64,000 nucleotides of DNA from Tamarix chinensis. Lineage: Eukaryota > Streptophyta > Magnoliopsida > Caryophyllales > Tamaricaceae. A model generated the notes under the pieces. The model was not told where the DNA came from, made no database searches, and saw nothing but the letters and a program-made list of their open reading frames with translations. Location: positions 64,159,245 through 64,223,244 of the forward strand of contig CM060175.1 in assembly GCA_030549775.1 (NCBI GenBank), written 5' to 3'. Positions 21,278 to 34,423 of this stretch are shown in pieces. The translations under genes were made by a program, and so were the position numbers. How positions within the stretch are numbered: position 1 is the stretch's first letter; each line of letters starts with the position of its first letter.

Positions 21278-24200
21278 CACAAGAAAATTTTCGTCACAAA
21301 TTTATTGTCTAAAGTCTGTTACCCTTCATTAGGGCGACGGGAAATAAATTTTTTCACCCTAAACCTTTTTTATACAACGAATATTTTTTATTGCTCTAAA
21401 CCTATCTTGCGCGATGGATATTTTTTATTGCCTTAAACTACTTTTGTGCGACAGATATTTTTTTTTATTCCCTTAACCACTTTTGTATGAAGGAGTTGTT
21501 TCGTTTGTGGCCCTATTGCTTCTTTTGCAACAAAATTATTTCATAATCTTTCTTTCAAGCTACAAAAACATATTGTAGCACAAACACTAGTAACCTGTAT
21601 TCATAATAATATATTATGTTATAATTTAGTATAATTCATATAGATACTCCACGATATTTCATTACCCTGTATAATCATATATCATACAAGTCATGCACAT
21701 ATTACAATATCATTATCCGAAAACAAATGTCAAAGTATATGACACCACAATATACAAATTGGCAAAATTCATGCCTGATGGGTACCACAAAAATTAACTA
21801 TGCTAGCTAGCTTGAAACGAAAGACCACTAAAAAATGGATGACATTATCTACATTTTTGCATATTCAACTTCATCAACTATATTGTAGCTCCACAAAAAG
21901 AAAAAAAGAAGCTTTACCTTAATATGCTATTCATGAAATAAAAAAATATAAATTAAGATTATAAGGAAATATGCAATGCTATCTACTTATGATTGGCCAC
22001 TTTCTTTCAACTAAAATAAGTTGTAAGCGAAGTTACAAAAATTCCTATTTTTTGCATCATGTTTTTTCGTCACATCTCATACCTCTCCTGCATCAAATTC
22101 CTAATTAAATTACAAGAGATACATAAAATTAATGTCTAATTATACTAGTTGAAGTTCACATTAATATATAATAAATCTGAGTTGAAATCCAACAATCCTA
22201 TAAAAAGGAACATAGGTTGACACTAGTTCTTACTTCCTTGTGTCAGAAACGAAAGCTTAGATGGGTGGGTGGAGTAAACAAAAATAAAATAAAATAAAGA
22301 TTGGCATATCAAGGCCATAAAACCGATGCTTCAATTAATTTTTCATAGACAACGACGTTATTCAGAATCTAAATCAATTTTATAACTCCGACAACAACTT
22401 GAAAATGACCAATTACAAAAATGAGATTTGAAAGTTATACTAAATCAATTGCCTACAACATCAAATAATGGATGAGAATAGAGATAAAAACTTATGAGTA
22501 ATGAAACTTGACACAATTACCAAGATAGGAAATTAGACACTTCTTACCATGAATATGTTAAATATGAATATTGATTGACATGTACAAATGAATTCATAGA
22601 AGTCATACCATATCATTAGTGAATTTTGCAATAATGACCATCCAAATAACAAAAGCACCGATCAAGTTATAGGTAAAGGATGTTCTTAGGAATCCCAAAC
22701 ATGAATATAAGATTATTCTATGGCTAGTTGTATAGGGCAGGTTAGCATCTAATAGACATAACAAACTTCACAACAAGGTTTTAAAAATGGGGGCAGATTA
22801 TGTGGTAAAACATTAAGAAGTTCACCCTCTTCTGACATCCCTTCTTGTTTGATTCAGGCTATGTTATCTGGTATCTTGTGTCAACTTGGTTTGACTCAAA
22901 ATTTACTCTTCCCAAACCTCCTCGTCCCCCAACTCAAGGAAAAATACGAGATACATACATGCACATGCAACATTAAAAGAGGTAGCTTCAAGGGAATTGG
23001 AACAATTTAAGAGAAAAAGGATTAAGCAAAACAAGACTTACCGATGAATTGAATTAAAGAAGACGGAGAAGAAGATTCAGGAGAAAACACACCAAAATAA
23101 TAAAGTCGGAGAAGAGGGAAGAAGATTAACAGATGAATCAAATTGAAGAAGACTGACTAGAGCAGACAATTATGAAGGATTAGGGTAGGGTAAGACGACA
23201 AAGGAAAGGAACAAATCTCTACCTCCTTATGTTTTGTTTGTTTATGTGTGGGTAATAAGCTTGGTGTAGAGCGTAAAAATTTTGGGCGCTAGGGAAAAAT
23301 TATTAATGTGCCAAAAAATAAATTATCATAGCCCAAAATTAAAATTTGGGAGAACACACCAATTTTGTTGCCCATATAATATTGAGCAATAATAACATAT
23401 CGTAGCTCATATATTGCAAGTAACTTAATATCCAGAATAGATTTCTTGCCTATCATTAATTGATTTTTTATTTACCTTTTGGGGGCACTGCCACTATGAT
23501 CCACACCCGATGATCGACCAGCTAGACTGTTGCCAGGGGCGCTTCACGCCCCCTTATTTAAAAGGAAAAAATAATATCTTGAATAAAACATATTTGAACA
23601 TATTTTCTAAAATTTAAGTTTTCATTTTAACATATAATGCACACAATTCCTAGATTTCTACTAGAAAACAATTTCCTCAATATATTAAAACAAACCTTCC
23701 TTAGAAAATAGTTTCCAAACACAAAAGTTAGAAAATAAAAATTTATTTTCACATTGATGTGTGTGGGACGATGTAATCTTCAATTATGTGGATCTAATGG
23801 TTCGAATGGAGTTTGGATGAGATGATAAAGGCTCAGTGATGGTGAGTTTAAAGACTAAAGGTTCGAAAGTGATGTAAATAAGATGATGGTGGTTCGAATT
23901 AAGGTAGAAAAATGATGATGGTGATTCGTTGATAGTGATGAACTGATGATAAATGTGATTAGAATATGATGAGATGATGATGATGAGGTTTTGAAAGTTA
24001 GGGTTTGGATGATGGTTAGGGTCGTGGTTTAGGGTTTGGTTTGAAGACGAGGAAATAAAGTGGTGTTTGGTTGGTATGAATGGTTTAGGGTTTCGAATGA
24101 ATGTTTTAGGGTTTTGGTTTTGGTATACCGATTTAGGGTTTTGTTTAGCCACGAAATAGAGTAGGAATTTGATGGTAATTAGGGTGGGAAAATATGGGTT

Positions 24201-25107
24201 AAGAATAGTAGAAAATATATGGATTAATCTCTAATAGACGAAGATATTAAAACTTTCAAGCTAAACTGTTCACACAGATTCGATTTGCTTGAGTTTGATC
24301 TCACACGTAATTCATTCAATGTTGATATTCAACTTTAATTCTTCATAATACATGCCATATGCTCGACATTAATGAATAATATAACCTTTCTACCACTAGT
24401 TAAAGCATATTCCAAAATATTTCAAGGTAAAAGATATTATGCTACTTTATGCTAAATTTATTCCTACTTTATTACTTAATTAATAAATTAGCTAAATAAC
24501 TTAATAGTTCTCAAAAATCCTGCCAACATCCTCCTTATGCACGTGGTTACTCCCTCCTTGCATGCCATGCATGCCATGCATTTGCACGTTGACATTTAAT
24601 TGCTTGTTTGTTACATTTCGAGCAACGTAACCATCTGTTGGTCTTCAAATTTATGGGAGACACTTTTCAAATAAAGAATAATTGGTTCCATAATTATGAA
24701 AGCTAATTCTTGGGTGTTTTCCCCTGCATCACACATAATAAATATACCCTAAAGTGTCGGGTCTAAGATTTTTAGCAAAATACATTGACATATGGGTGAA
24801 AAAAAAATAATTTTGTGGCCCAACACTAAATTATGGGCGACAAAAAAATTTAATCGTGGCCCAAAATCAACTTACATAGGACAGAAAAAATATCATAGCC
24901 CTGAGCTGGCTATGGGCTACATAAAATGTCTTTGTTGCCCCATATTTTATTTACTGTAACAAAGGCAACGATTATAATTTTTTCCCTAAACCAAAGAAGG
25001 GAAACAATACGTTTTCGTTTCCCAAAACACAGCTAAGGGGGGAAAACCTTGTTTTTTTCACTCTATTATCATAGAAATCGTCACCCAAATTCACTTTTCT
25101 TATTGTG
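21278..25107. mobile_element. Possible non-autonomous CACTA relic
   Basis: The left edge (CACAAGAAAATTTTCGTCAC) and the reverse complement of the right edge (CACAATAAGAAAAGTGAATT) resemble each other and the CACTA-type terminus CACTAyAAGAAAA. Both edges carry short repeated motifs of the GGGCGACGG / TTGGGCGAC kind (about 21330-21500 and 23270-23410, 24770-25060), as subterminal repeats do. No 3-bp target copy is preserved and no transposase is recognised. The middle (21500-23270, 23480-24720) is AT-rich and featureless apart from GATGAT-rich sequence at about 23800-24150. Confidence 0.35.
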
Positions 25108-25511
25108 AAAAGAGATAGAAGTGGTGCAATGAAAATTCTCCAAAATTCGACATCCTCCCCTAGCACGTTGGAGAGAGCCATTCAAAATAGTTGAATACTT
25201 GGAATTGAAAATGACCAAGCCAACCGTTTTAAATTAGTTTAAAAAAATCAACAAAAAGGAAAATTAGGCACATATAGATTTATGAACTACCCACACCCCA
25301 CCTACATCAAAAAGGAGGCGGCAACACGTGTGCATATGGTGTATAGTCTAACCCACAAGTCTCATAAAACAATCCAAACTTTCAACTCTAATAAGGCATT
25401 GGGTGATGGTATATAAAAACATATCAAAAATAAATTTGCCCATCAATGTGGGACTTTAGAAAGCAAAAGCAGATTCAGTACACTAATGTTGTTTCTTTCA
25501 TTGTTCCAACA
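25108..25511 (-). mobile_element. Copia LTR fragment (minus strand)
   Basis: On the minus strand the sequence after the polypurine tract begins TGTTGGAACAATGAAAG, a Copia LTR start, and includes AAAGTCCCACATTGATGGG, common near plant LTR starts. The far end of the LTR was not found; it may be cut by the CACTA-like relic. Confidence 0.55.
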
Positions 25512-25525
25512 ATCCTCCCCCCACC
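25512..25525 (-). other. Polypurine tract of the minus-strand Copia fragment
   Basis: GGTGGGGGGAGGAT on the minus strand, directly before the LTR terminus TGTTGG, where plus-strand DNA synthesis is primed in LTR elements. Confidence 0.6.
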
Positions 25526-25588
25526 AATGACAGAACAGAAAAAAAAAATCACAAAAGGTCTGAATAAAGAAGAAATAACACTTAAGTA

Positions 25589-25849
25589 TTAATATAACAG
25601 GGAATAATGCTTAAGAAATAAAATCTTTTCAATATAACCCGATTGACACAAGAAAAAACCATTATAAGTTTTTCTTACTTTAACACCAAGAACCACATCA
25701 ACTTCTCCTAAGTATTTCATAGTAAAATGAGAAGACAAAAATGATATGTTCTTCTTGACCACAGTCATAATAGTGTCAAAAATCAACATGTCATCAACAT
25801 ACAAACATATAATCATATCCAAGTTTGTGTCTTGGGCTTTAAAACCCTA
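25589..25849 (-). pseudogene. Copia RT fragment with YVDD motif
   Basis: An open minus-strand frame reading MDMIICLYVDDMLIF, FLSSHFTMKYLGEVDVVLGV and QSGYIEKIL. YVDD is the catalytic motif of Copia reverse transcriptase. The frame ends soon after and the polypurine tract follows within about 80 bp, so RNase H has been deleted. The upstream RT half is missing; LTR-like sequence begins at about 25850. Confidence 0.75.
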
Positions 25850-28472
25850 ATTTTAGAAATCGATTGTCCTAAATTGGCTACTCAAAGGTTATTTAATTGA
25901 AATTGATTATCTAGATTTATTTAATATTAGTTTAATTTCACTCTTAAGCTATCAATTTGAGATAATCAAAGTTAATCAGTTGGGTAGTAGTTCAGACTTA
26001 AAAACCCTAATTTTCGGAGATGGTTTTATAAAACTAATTTGCTTATGCTTCTTGCACCTAATAAATTACTAGTTTTGATTTAAAATCATTTTAATTGTAT
26101 TCTTATGTTATCGGGTTGGATTGGTTCCTTAAAAATGGTTGGTTTGTCTCTTTGGTCTTAAAACCTAATGAGTAAGTTGTTTTTGATAAAATTAACTTAT
26201 AATCTATTATCCTTTCCTAGGCTTTTCAAATCTATTTGATATGCCCCAAGTGATATGTGTTAAATCCAATTTGATTAATATTTAATCTTAAATCTTAATA
26301 GAGCTACGCTCGTGAGTCCTAGGTTTTGGACACATTTTTTAAGGAAGATTGTTTGGGTCTCCTTGTATTGATTTAATTATAATATTTGAATTATTGACCA
26401 ATAAGGTAGTTTCTAACTTAGTTTTCCAAATTCTATTGGTGATTTAGGAAAACTTTCTTGTGGATTATCGAGCTCTTAATAGCTCTTTCTCTCTTTCTCA
26501 ATTTACTTAACTAGCTTCAGATTTAGGTAAGTCATTACTTACCTTTACTTATAGCGGAATTTGGATGTATGTCTGTTCGGAGTGGAAGGTGATGATTATG
26601 CTTATCAATTAATTAATTATGTTAAGCATATGATGTATTCTTATGTGGTAATTATATGTATGTATTAGCTTATAGCTTCAATATGAACGCATGCTAGTAT
26701 GCTTCTTTAATATTTTATGTGTTTGAGTATCTGAAGGGTTGAGTATGATTATGTGGTTAACATGTCCACCTAATTATGAAATATTTAGTGATTTTAGAGT
26801 ATATTCTAATGTGTCTAAATTGTAATCGGTCGAGAAAATTATATTTTTGGTTGAGTGTGGATTGAAATTATATGATACCTTATGTTGTATTTTTATGTCA
26901 TGGAATTAGATCGGCTTTAATGTCTCTGGAATCGATTAAGTTTAATGCCACTTGGATTGGTTCGACTTTAATGCCACTTGGACTAGATTGACTTTAATGC
27001 CGCTTAAAATTAATCAGCTTTAATGCCACTTGAAATTGATATAATAATGGAAATTCATTGTGTTGATGGAAGTGAGCTAAGTGTTGTTATGTGGGACTGA
27101 TTTATTATTGATTAAATCCTTGAATAAAATATTAATCACTTAAAGTGAGAGATCTTGAGTTGGGACTTGTATCGCTCAGGGTAGCTATCCTAGTTAGGTT
27201 TGGTATTCACTTGGTACTATTCCGGTATTTTTCTATTTTGTGATCCCAGGTATCTTAAGAGGTCCGGAGATGCCCTCTTCTACTCTATAGGTATCTTGAT
27301 ATATTTCGGCCCTATAGGGGGTATGCATATTTAAGTGATTAGGTGTCCTATTTATTGGTGGTGTGGTTATGTTTCTGGGCGGGCCAGCTAGAGTTAGTAC
27401 CGTTCGAGTACTAGATTAGTTGTTACGATCTCTTTGAATCTCCGTTCTCAAGATAATGTAAGTAAATGATTGTGATCACGATAATGAAATATAATAATGA
27501 ATTATTATCGCTCACTCATAGACTCTATATTTCTTTTTACTATACATGTCTCTTGGTTGTCTCCCTTACAATAGTATTGCCATATGATGCATGTCCATAT
27601 TTAATTATCACATGATCTATTATTTAAATTGCATGTGGGTCTTGTGTGCAGAATGATACCTTCTAGGGTAGCGTGTGTTACTTAGCATACAATCATGATT
27701 TTTGGTACTCTTGTACCCTATATATTGTCATGTCTATTCATGTATTCATAAGCATGAATCTATAACTTGATGTTTTATTATATGTATCACATGTATAATC
27801 GAGTATGAGTTATTATATGAGTAGAATGGTGAATGCATTGTATATATAATTGAGCATGAATTGTTGTATAAGTGGAATGGTACATTTATCATATGTATAA
27901 TTGAGCATTAGTATTATAAGCTAGAGATTACCATATCTTATGTGTATCATGTTTCCTTCCATGAGTTAGGTAGTCATGATTTACTCAGTACTAGAATCAT
28001 ACTAATGCTACCTTAGTTAAAGGCTTGGCTTGAGAGAGTAGGAAATCAGGAGTTTGATCCCTTAAAATTTGTCTTTATATATTTGTATTTATTTTTGGAT
28101 GTTTTCAAGTGTTGTATTAAAATTTTAAGGGAGTTGTAACTGAATTTTAATTTCTCATTACTTTGATAAGCTTTTGAAATCCAGGGTTATTTCATAGGTT
28201 TTGCTGATTTATTCGGCGATGATTTTATTCAATGAAATTGTTCACTTGCCATCTCCCTGTGGATATCTCCTTATGGGAGTTTATCCTCATGTCATAGATG
28301 TTGTTTGAAATTTTGTTGGACAAGTTTTAGCTTTGCATGATATAGATGGTGAACATTTATCTTGTATTAGGTGTAGCAGTAACATTCCCCAAATTCTAAT
28401 TTAATTTCTGCGTTATTCTTTTAAACAAAATTTTTCAAGAGTAAATTTTGGGGGGGGGGGAGGGGTGTTATA
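25850..28472. repeat. LTR-like repetitive sequence, no genes
   Basis: The right end (GTAACATTCCCCAAATTC ... GGGGTGTTATA) parallels the right end of the large LTR-like insertion at 29285-34135 (GTAACATCCCCAGAATTC ... AGGGTGTTACA). Both also share the motif of a TAATCACTTAAAGTG-like block followed by short tandem repeats. About 26880-27030 holds four to five copies of a roughly 30-bp unit around CTTTAATGCCACTTGG. The left limit and target copy are not resolved. Confidence 0.5.
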
Positions 28473-29012
28473 GTGATGCCTTTATGCTATCCTCTCCACC
28501 ACCAACCTCCCTCTTGATTGTCCACCCAACCAGTCAATCTCCACTAAAGCCTTCTTGCATGTCCAAACTCATTTTGCTCATGAAAGTGAGGTTTGTAATA
28601 TTTTTACCCCTTTTATAACTTAAGGATATTTTGGTAATTTTTAGTTAATAACTATTCTTATAAAAATTATTATTATATTGGTTAAATATTAATATAATTA
28701 ATGTGATATTATTTTTAAGTACAAAAGGTTGATTAGTGGAACCTAATAAATTATAGTAGGTTGCCTATTATTTGTGCTTTTGCTAGAAATCAAATAATTC
28801 TTATATTCTATTAAAATGTTGGATATCACATGATATCCCATTAAGGTTTTGATGTGTAAATTTTACTAAGCATGTTTATCATATTGAAATTATTTGCCTA
28901 ATAATGCCAGTACAAAATTTGGTAAAATGGAGTATGTTAACTTGTGAAAATTATTATGTGCACAAAAGTATATTAACAGGGTTTAAATGTTGGGAATTAA
29001 TTATACATGTCA
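28473..29012. other. Repetitive AT-rich flank
   Basis: No gene. It contains the phrase TAAGGATATTTTGGTAATTTTT, also seen in variant form at 60.0-60.9 kb, so it is probably part of an old LTR into which the hAT-type MITE at 29021 inserted. Confidence 0.35.
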
Positions 29013-29689
29013 TGTATGCCTAGGGATGGCAACGGAGCCAACATCCTCGTCCCTGAACCCAAAATAAATACCCGTCCCCGAACCTGCCTCATTCCCCAAC
29101 TTTCACTAACGAGGATTCCCCACCTCGATCCCCGTGGGGAATATATCCCCATCCCTGCCCCCATACCCAAAAATCTTTAATAAATTTTTATTTTTTATTC
29201 TTGTTTTATTATATTTTTATAAAAAAAATATAATGTTATAATGTATTTATGTATATATGTATGTCTTTATGTATAAAAAATTTCTGAAATGCCTTGAAAA
29301 TTCAAAATTTCAAAATTATAATTAGGAAAATTATTTAAATAAATTATTTTTTCTAAAATAAAAGGAAATTAAGTAGGACAAATCAAGAAGAAATCTTATA
29401 AATATTTTAATTAGGAGAAATTTGAGTATTTTAGCTAATTAAGGATTTTATTTTGGAAATTAATTAAATAAATTATTTTATTTAAAAATAAGGAATAGAA
29501 AATAGTTTCAAAATAATAATAATTTTATAAATAATTTAATTGGATAAAATTTGGGTGTTTTGCTAATTAAAATGGAATTTATGGAAAATCTTTCAAAAAC
29601 CCTCAATTAGCCTAAAAAGGGATTTAAATATTATTTTATTTAAATATTATTAATTTTAAATATCCCAAATATTCTATTTAATTTAATTT

Positions 29690-30890
29690 ACCCAACCTCC
29701 TATTTTCTTTTTTTCCTTTTCCCTTTTCCTTTTCCTTTTCCTTTCTTTTTCTCTCCTTTTCCTCGTTTGGGCCTGCCCTCCCGCAACCCAGTCTTCCCCT
29801 CCCTCCTTCCTTTCCTTCGGTGTGGCCCATCCCGAGTGATCACACCCCTTCTTTCTCTCTCTCTCCGTGCCACATTTTATCTCTTCCCCCTGGAACTCTG
29901 GTTTTGATTAATCGTTTTACCATTACCGTTCGGTCGGTCTCTTCCTTCCTTTCTTTCTAATCTGTCCCGAACCGCCCAATCTAGTCCACCTTTCTTCTTC
30001 TTCCTTCCTTCTTCCCACCGTTCGCACCTGCAACTTCATCCCGATCGGCCGAAAATTTTGCCGGCAACTACGCATGATCGCTGCCCACCTCCCCCTCTCT
30101 TCCATGTCAACTCATCGACCACACCTACCTACCCATTCCCCTCTCCTCGCACAATTTCCCTCACCCCAGCCCACCACTCTTCCTGCCACGATCTAGATTT
30201 TCATCGGCCATGACGCCACCGGCGAACACTAACCCCACTTTCCGTATTCCCATTGACCTCATTTTCTCATTTAAATCCTATAAATACCCCCAGTTTGAGC
30301 CTGGTATTGAGTTTTGGTCGCTTATCCAGATTTTCCTGACATTGCACCACCGCCCCTTTAGACGCCACTTTTGCCGCCTTTGGCCAACACCGCCGCCCGT
30401 TATGGCCACCTATGCCTTCCCTACACTTCCCTCTAACTAACTAGACCACCCGTACCCTTTGATTCTTCCTACACAAGCCACCTCGATCGTGTGAATTTTC
30501 CTTCTTAAGCAAACCATTTTCTGCCACCGCTACCCTTCGAACCACCCTTAGCCACCTCTTTCGCCACTTCCGTCGCTTCTTTCACCTCCCAAATTGTGTT
30601 GCAGACCACCCTCTACCTTCCCCTACCTTTCTTTTCCTCTTCCTCCCTCTCCTCCTCTCTTTCTCTTCTTCTTCCCTATTCGGCCACCACCGCCGCCGCC
30701 GTGCTCCGCCACCTTTGGTTATGCCGCCACCATCATTATGTTCTTATCCTTCTGGGAAACCATAATCACCTTTACTTCCACCCTCCTTCTTCTTACTTTG
30801 TTCCCAGCCTTCAAAATTTTCCCTTTTCTTCCCTTTTTCCTGCCGCCGTGCACCACCGCCGATGTCGCCTTTCCCCGCCAGCCTAAGGTT
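29690..30890. repeat. Pyrimidine-rich tract inside the large LTR
   Basis: Long C/T-rich sequence. Overlapping open frames here (for example 30594-30899) are Pro/Ser/Leu-rich low complexity in more than one frame and are not genes. Similar tracts occur at 56380-57081 and 59262-59560 and, as purine-rich, at 55300-56160. Confidence 0.6.
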
Positions 30891-30969
30891 GAACCCTAAA
30901 CCCTCTCTACCCTTTTCCCTATTTTTACAAGCCTTAAATTATTTTATTTCATTTATGCTAATATAAATC

Positions 30970-31131
30970 CTATTATTATTATTATTATTATTTTCATTAT
31001 TAATATGTATTATTATTAATTTTTTTATTATTCTGTTGAGGGCTGAAGTCCTATAATATTTTTAATTTGATTTGATTTTTATTATTAGTATTATTATTGT
31101 TGTTATTATCTTTATTATTCATATTAATATA

Positions 31132-31163
<32 letters not shown>

Positions 31164-31256
31164 CCTATTTTGAATTAATATTATTATTATGCAATTATTA
31201 ATATTACAACTACTTTACCCCTTTGTGTTGTTATTATTATTATTATTTTTAGGCGG

Positions 31257-31312
<56 letters not shown>

Positions 31313-31464
31313 TTATTACCTTCAATGTTAATATTATTATTCTATATAGGGTTGAAGCCCTATTGTGCTTATTTTAAATTTTAGTAGTAGTATTATAAAT
31401 ATCATGTCTTATTATTATTAGGGTTATTAGTATTTTTATTATTATTAGTATTTATTCTTATTAG

Positions 31465-31507
<43 letters not shown>

Positions 31508-31513
31508 ATTATG

Positions 31514-31564
<51 letters not shown>

Positions 31565-31880
31565 TAATGTATGGTGGAAACCCTACTTCTTTTTATCTTC
31601 GATCATTATCTTTACTATTATTACCATTACGGTTTTTTATTATTTTGTAATATTATTATGGCTTTTATTATTATTATTACTAAATTTGGTTATTTATTAT
31701 TATTATTATTATTATTATTTTAGTAAAGGGGCCAAAGCCCTTATTTCACTTTGTTTTGAATAATGTCCTTGTTATTATTATTGTTACTATTATTATTATC
31801 ATTATTTATATTATCATTGATATTATTTTTAGTATCTTTGCTATTATTATTTTAGTATCATCATTATTATTATTAGGGTA
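30970..31880. repeat. TTA/ATT microsatellites with a TTG block
   Basis: Several long runs of TTA repeats (about 31130-31160, 31255-31310, 31515-31565, 31695-31720) and a TTG run at about 31465-31507. Confidence 0.9.
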
Positions 31881-32454
31881 AATTTTTCAATCTTATATTA
31901 TCAACTTTTATAATATTTCTATTAATTCTATATCTTTAGCAAAGATAGTAATTTGTTAATGTTATCTTATAAATATATTATTATTTTATTAAAAACCTAG
32001 TCTTATAATAAGTTAGTGATTAATAGTATTTTTGATAGGAGGGAGTCTAATTTTAGCTTTTCTCTCATAATAGGTGAAATCAGTCAAAGCCCTAAGGAGG
32101 CGTAGGAGCGTGCTCCAAGACCGGTGTCGTTTTAGGTAAGGGGTGCTAAGGCCATATGTGTAATATGTGATTTTATGCTATGCATGCCATGTGATATGAA
32201 TTATAGTGTAATTCATGTGTATATTGTATAATTGTTATGAATGCAGCATGATATGGAGTTGAAGTATGTTGGTGTGAATAAATTGTGGCATGAGAATTAT
32301 GTGTATAAGTTTTTTATTATTATGGTAGGATGCGGCCTTAAGACATGCATGATAGGATTGTAAAATAATGATAGGGAGTGTAACAATGTGGTGTTAGAGT
32401 TTTACATGGAGTTGTGGGATACATGGTATGAGAGTTTGCATGGCATTGGGCTTT

Positions 32455-32650
32455 GCATGGAGCTAATATTGCATGGTGGTATTAAGGCTTGCATGGTGGT
32501 ATTAGGATTTGCATGGTGGTATTAGGGTTTGCATAGTAGTATTAATGGTTGCATAGTAGTATTGATGGTTGCATGGTGGTATTATGGTCACATGGTGGTA
32601 TTAGGGTTTGCATGGTGGTATTAGGGTTTGCATGGTGGTATTAGGGTTGT
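32455..32650. repeat. Short tandem repeats, GCATGGTGGTATTAGGGTTT type
   Basis: About eight degenerate copies of a roughly 20- to 22-bp unit containing TTGCATGGTGGTATTA, followed by looser variants to about 32810. Confidence 0.8.
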
Positions 32651-32944
32651 ATGATGGAGCTAGGGTTTTGCATGAGAGTTAATGATTGCATGGGGACTAG
32701 GGTTTACATAGAGTCAGGGTTTACATTGAGTTATGGTTTACATGGATGAAGGGTTTACATGGAGCTAGGTTTTGCATGAGAGTTAGGGTTTGCATGGGTG
32801 TTAGGGTGTACTATGGTTAACTCTCGTGGTGCAGGTTAACTAGGGTTGGAGGATGAGAACTATAGAAGGTAGTCGTGCATGTCTGGATCAAAGCTTGTGA
32901 ATAAGATACTTAAGATACTAATTATTTAAAGTGGAAGACATTGA

Positions 32945-33410
32945 GACGGGACCAGCCGATCCACTGGTCAGAAATAGTAGTTAGGGTTTTTACCCTATGT
33001 GCGACCGATCCACCTCTTATAATAGTGGTTAGGACATGATGTCCTATATGTGACCGGCCCACCATTTATAATAGTGGGGGATCCCAATCTCAATGGAAAA
33101 TAAACTAGAGTTTTGCTAAGGCAAATGAAAGACATTAATCACTTACAGTGGAACACCATGCGAGTAGGAATCGAACCGATCCACCGGTTAGGAATAGTGG
33201 TTAGGGTTTTACCCTATATATGACCGATCCACCAGTTATAATAGGGGTTAGGGTTGTACCCTATATGTGACCGATCCACCGATAATAATAGTGGTTAGGG
33301 TATGATGCTCTATGTGTGACCGACCCACCGGTTATAATAGTAGGGTGTTCCTGTGACCGACCCACCGGTTATAATAGTGGGGTGTTCCTATACTCGCATG
33401 GAATTGATAA
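32945..33410. repeat. Tandem repeats, ACCGATCCACCGGTTATAATAGTGG type
   Basis: Repeated block with the core GACCGATCCACCGGTTATAA, spaced about 45-70 bp, six or more copies. The same motif in the opposite orientation occurs at about 50740-51120. Confidence 0.75.
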
Positions 33411-34377
33411 AAAGGTATAGTGTGAATCGGCTTCCGATAAAAGAAAGATTAAATAATTAATTTGGACCTTTTTGGGCCTTATGTGTGGGCTTGTTGATGA
33501 TAGGCTATGGATTACTCTATACGCTTTTATGTATCATATGTGTGATTTGAAATTGTATGTTGATTATTATCTTGCATGATTTGATGTGTTTATGTGTCGG
33601 CCTTAGTGCTTGGTTACCTTACTCAGTACGTAGCGTACTGATCACCCGTTTCATGGGTGCTGCTCATTCCCACGTGTAGAATGCCCTTTCTGACTTTGTG
33701 CAGGTGGGCGGGACATCCGGTGGAGCTGAGCGTTGAGTATATATGTGGCCGGATTTACTCTTATTGTTATTTTATATTCCTTCTATTATTTCTTTTGTAT
33801 CGGATTTATCCAATCTAATTTATTACCTGGCATTGAGTACTTTAAATGAATCTTTTATCGATTGTAAGCTATTTCTCTTTTGAATATGAATAATAATTCT
33901 TTATGCGTACTCTGATTTCTATGTTATTATCTCTTTAACTCATTTTATGAAATCTTGGTTTAAGTTTTATGTTAATCTTTTTAGCCTTAGCACTTGGTAC
34001 TGAAACGGTAGAAAAGAACCGGTTTGATACTGAGTGTGGCGGTAACATCCCCAGAATTCACGAGTTTTAATTTAAGTATTTCTATTTTAATTACTTCCGC
34101 TTTAAAAAAAAGGTAGCGAATTTTAGGGTGTTACAATTTCCCCCAAACCCGATCCCGAATAGAAAATCCTCGACGGGGCCCCGAACCTGTTAGGATTTTT
34201 TCTATCCCTGTGTATGCCTAATATGATAGATTGATCATGCTTAGGCATATTTTTAGCATAATTATTATGATTGTGTGTCCTAAGGGTAGTTTGGTTATTT
34301 AAGCATATTATACTATTTATTCTAATAAGTCCCTGTTGTTAAGAATAGAGGTATATGATTAATGTTCTAGAAACACA

Positions 34378-34422
<45 letters not shown>

Positions 34423-34423
34423 A
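34378..34423. repeat. TAC microsatellite
   Basis: About 15 uninterrupted TAC/ACT triplets. Confidence 0.95.

Larger units (their letters stand above)
29285..34135 (-). mobile_element. 4.85-kb LTR-like insertion, likely a giant solo LTR
   Basis: It starts TGAAATGCC and ends GGGTGTTACA on plus (TGTAACACCC on minus), with TG...CA termini and a 5-bp target copy ATTTC at 29280-29284 and 34136-34140. No gag or pol frame is visible in its length. It contains a pyrimidine-rich tract, long TTA microsatellites and two tandem-repeat blocks. A solo LTR of a long-LTR family, or a large non-autonomous element, fits. Confidence 0.68.
29021..34210. mobile_element. hAT-type MITE split by a large LTR-like insertion
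   Basis: The left end is TAGGGATGGCAACGG, the right end reads TCTATCCCTG, and the 8-bp target copies TGTATGCC lie at 29013-29020 and 34211-34218. Without the nested insertion (29285-34135) the element is about 340 bp and resembles the MITE at 62910-63354 (runs of CCCCGAACCC and GGGGATTCCCC). Confidence 0.75.

Noticed and set aside
23784..24152. 122-codon minus frame rich in Asn, His, Pro
   Set aside because: Derived from GATGAT- and GGGTTT-rich low-complexity sequence within a CACTA-like relic; no family resemblance.
30594..30899. Overlapping Pro/Ser/Leu-rich open frames
   Set aside because: They lie in a C/T-rich tract inside an LTR and are open in more than one register; no start context, domain or splice pattern.
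31189..31377. Frame with a long Tyr run
   Set aside because: It is the translation of a TTA microsatellite.
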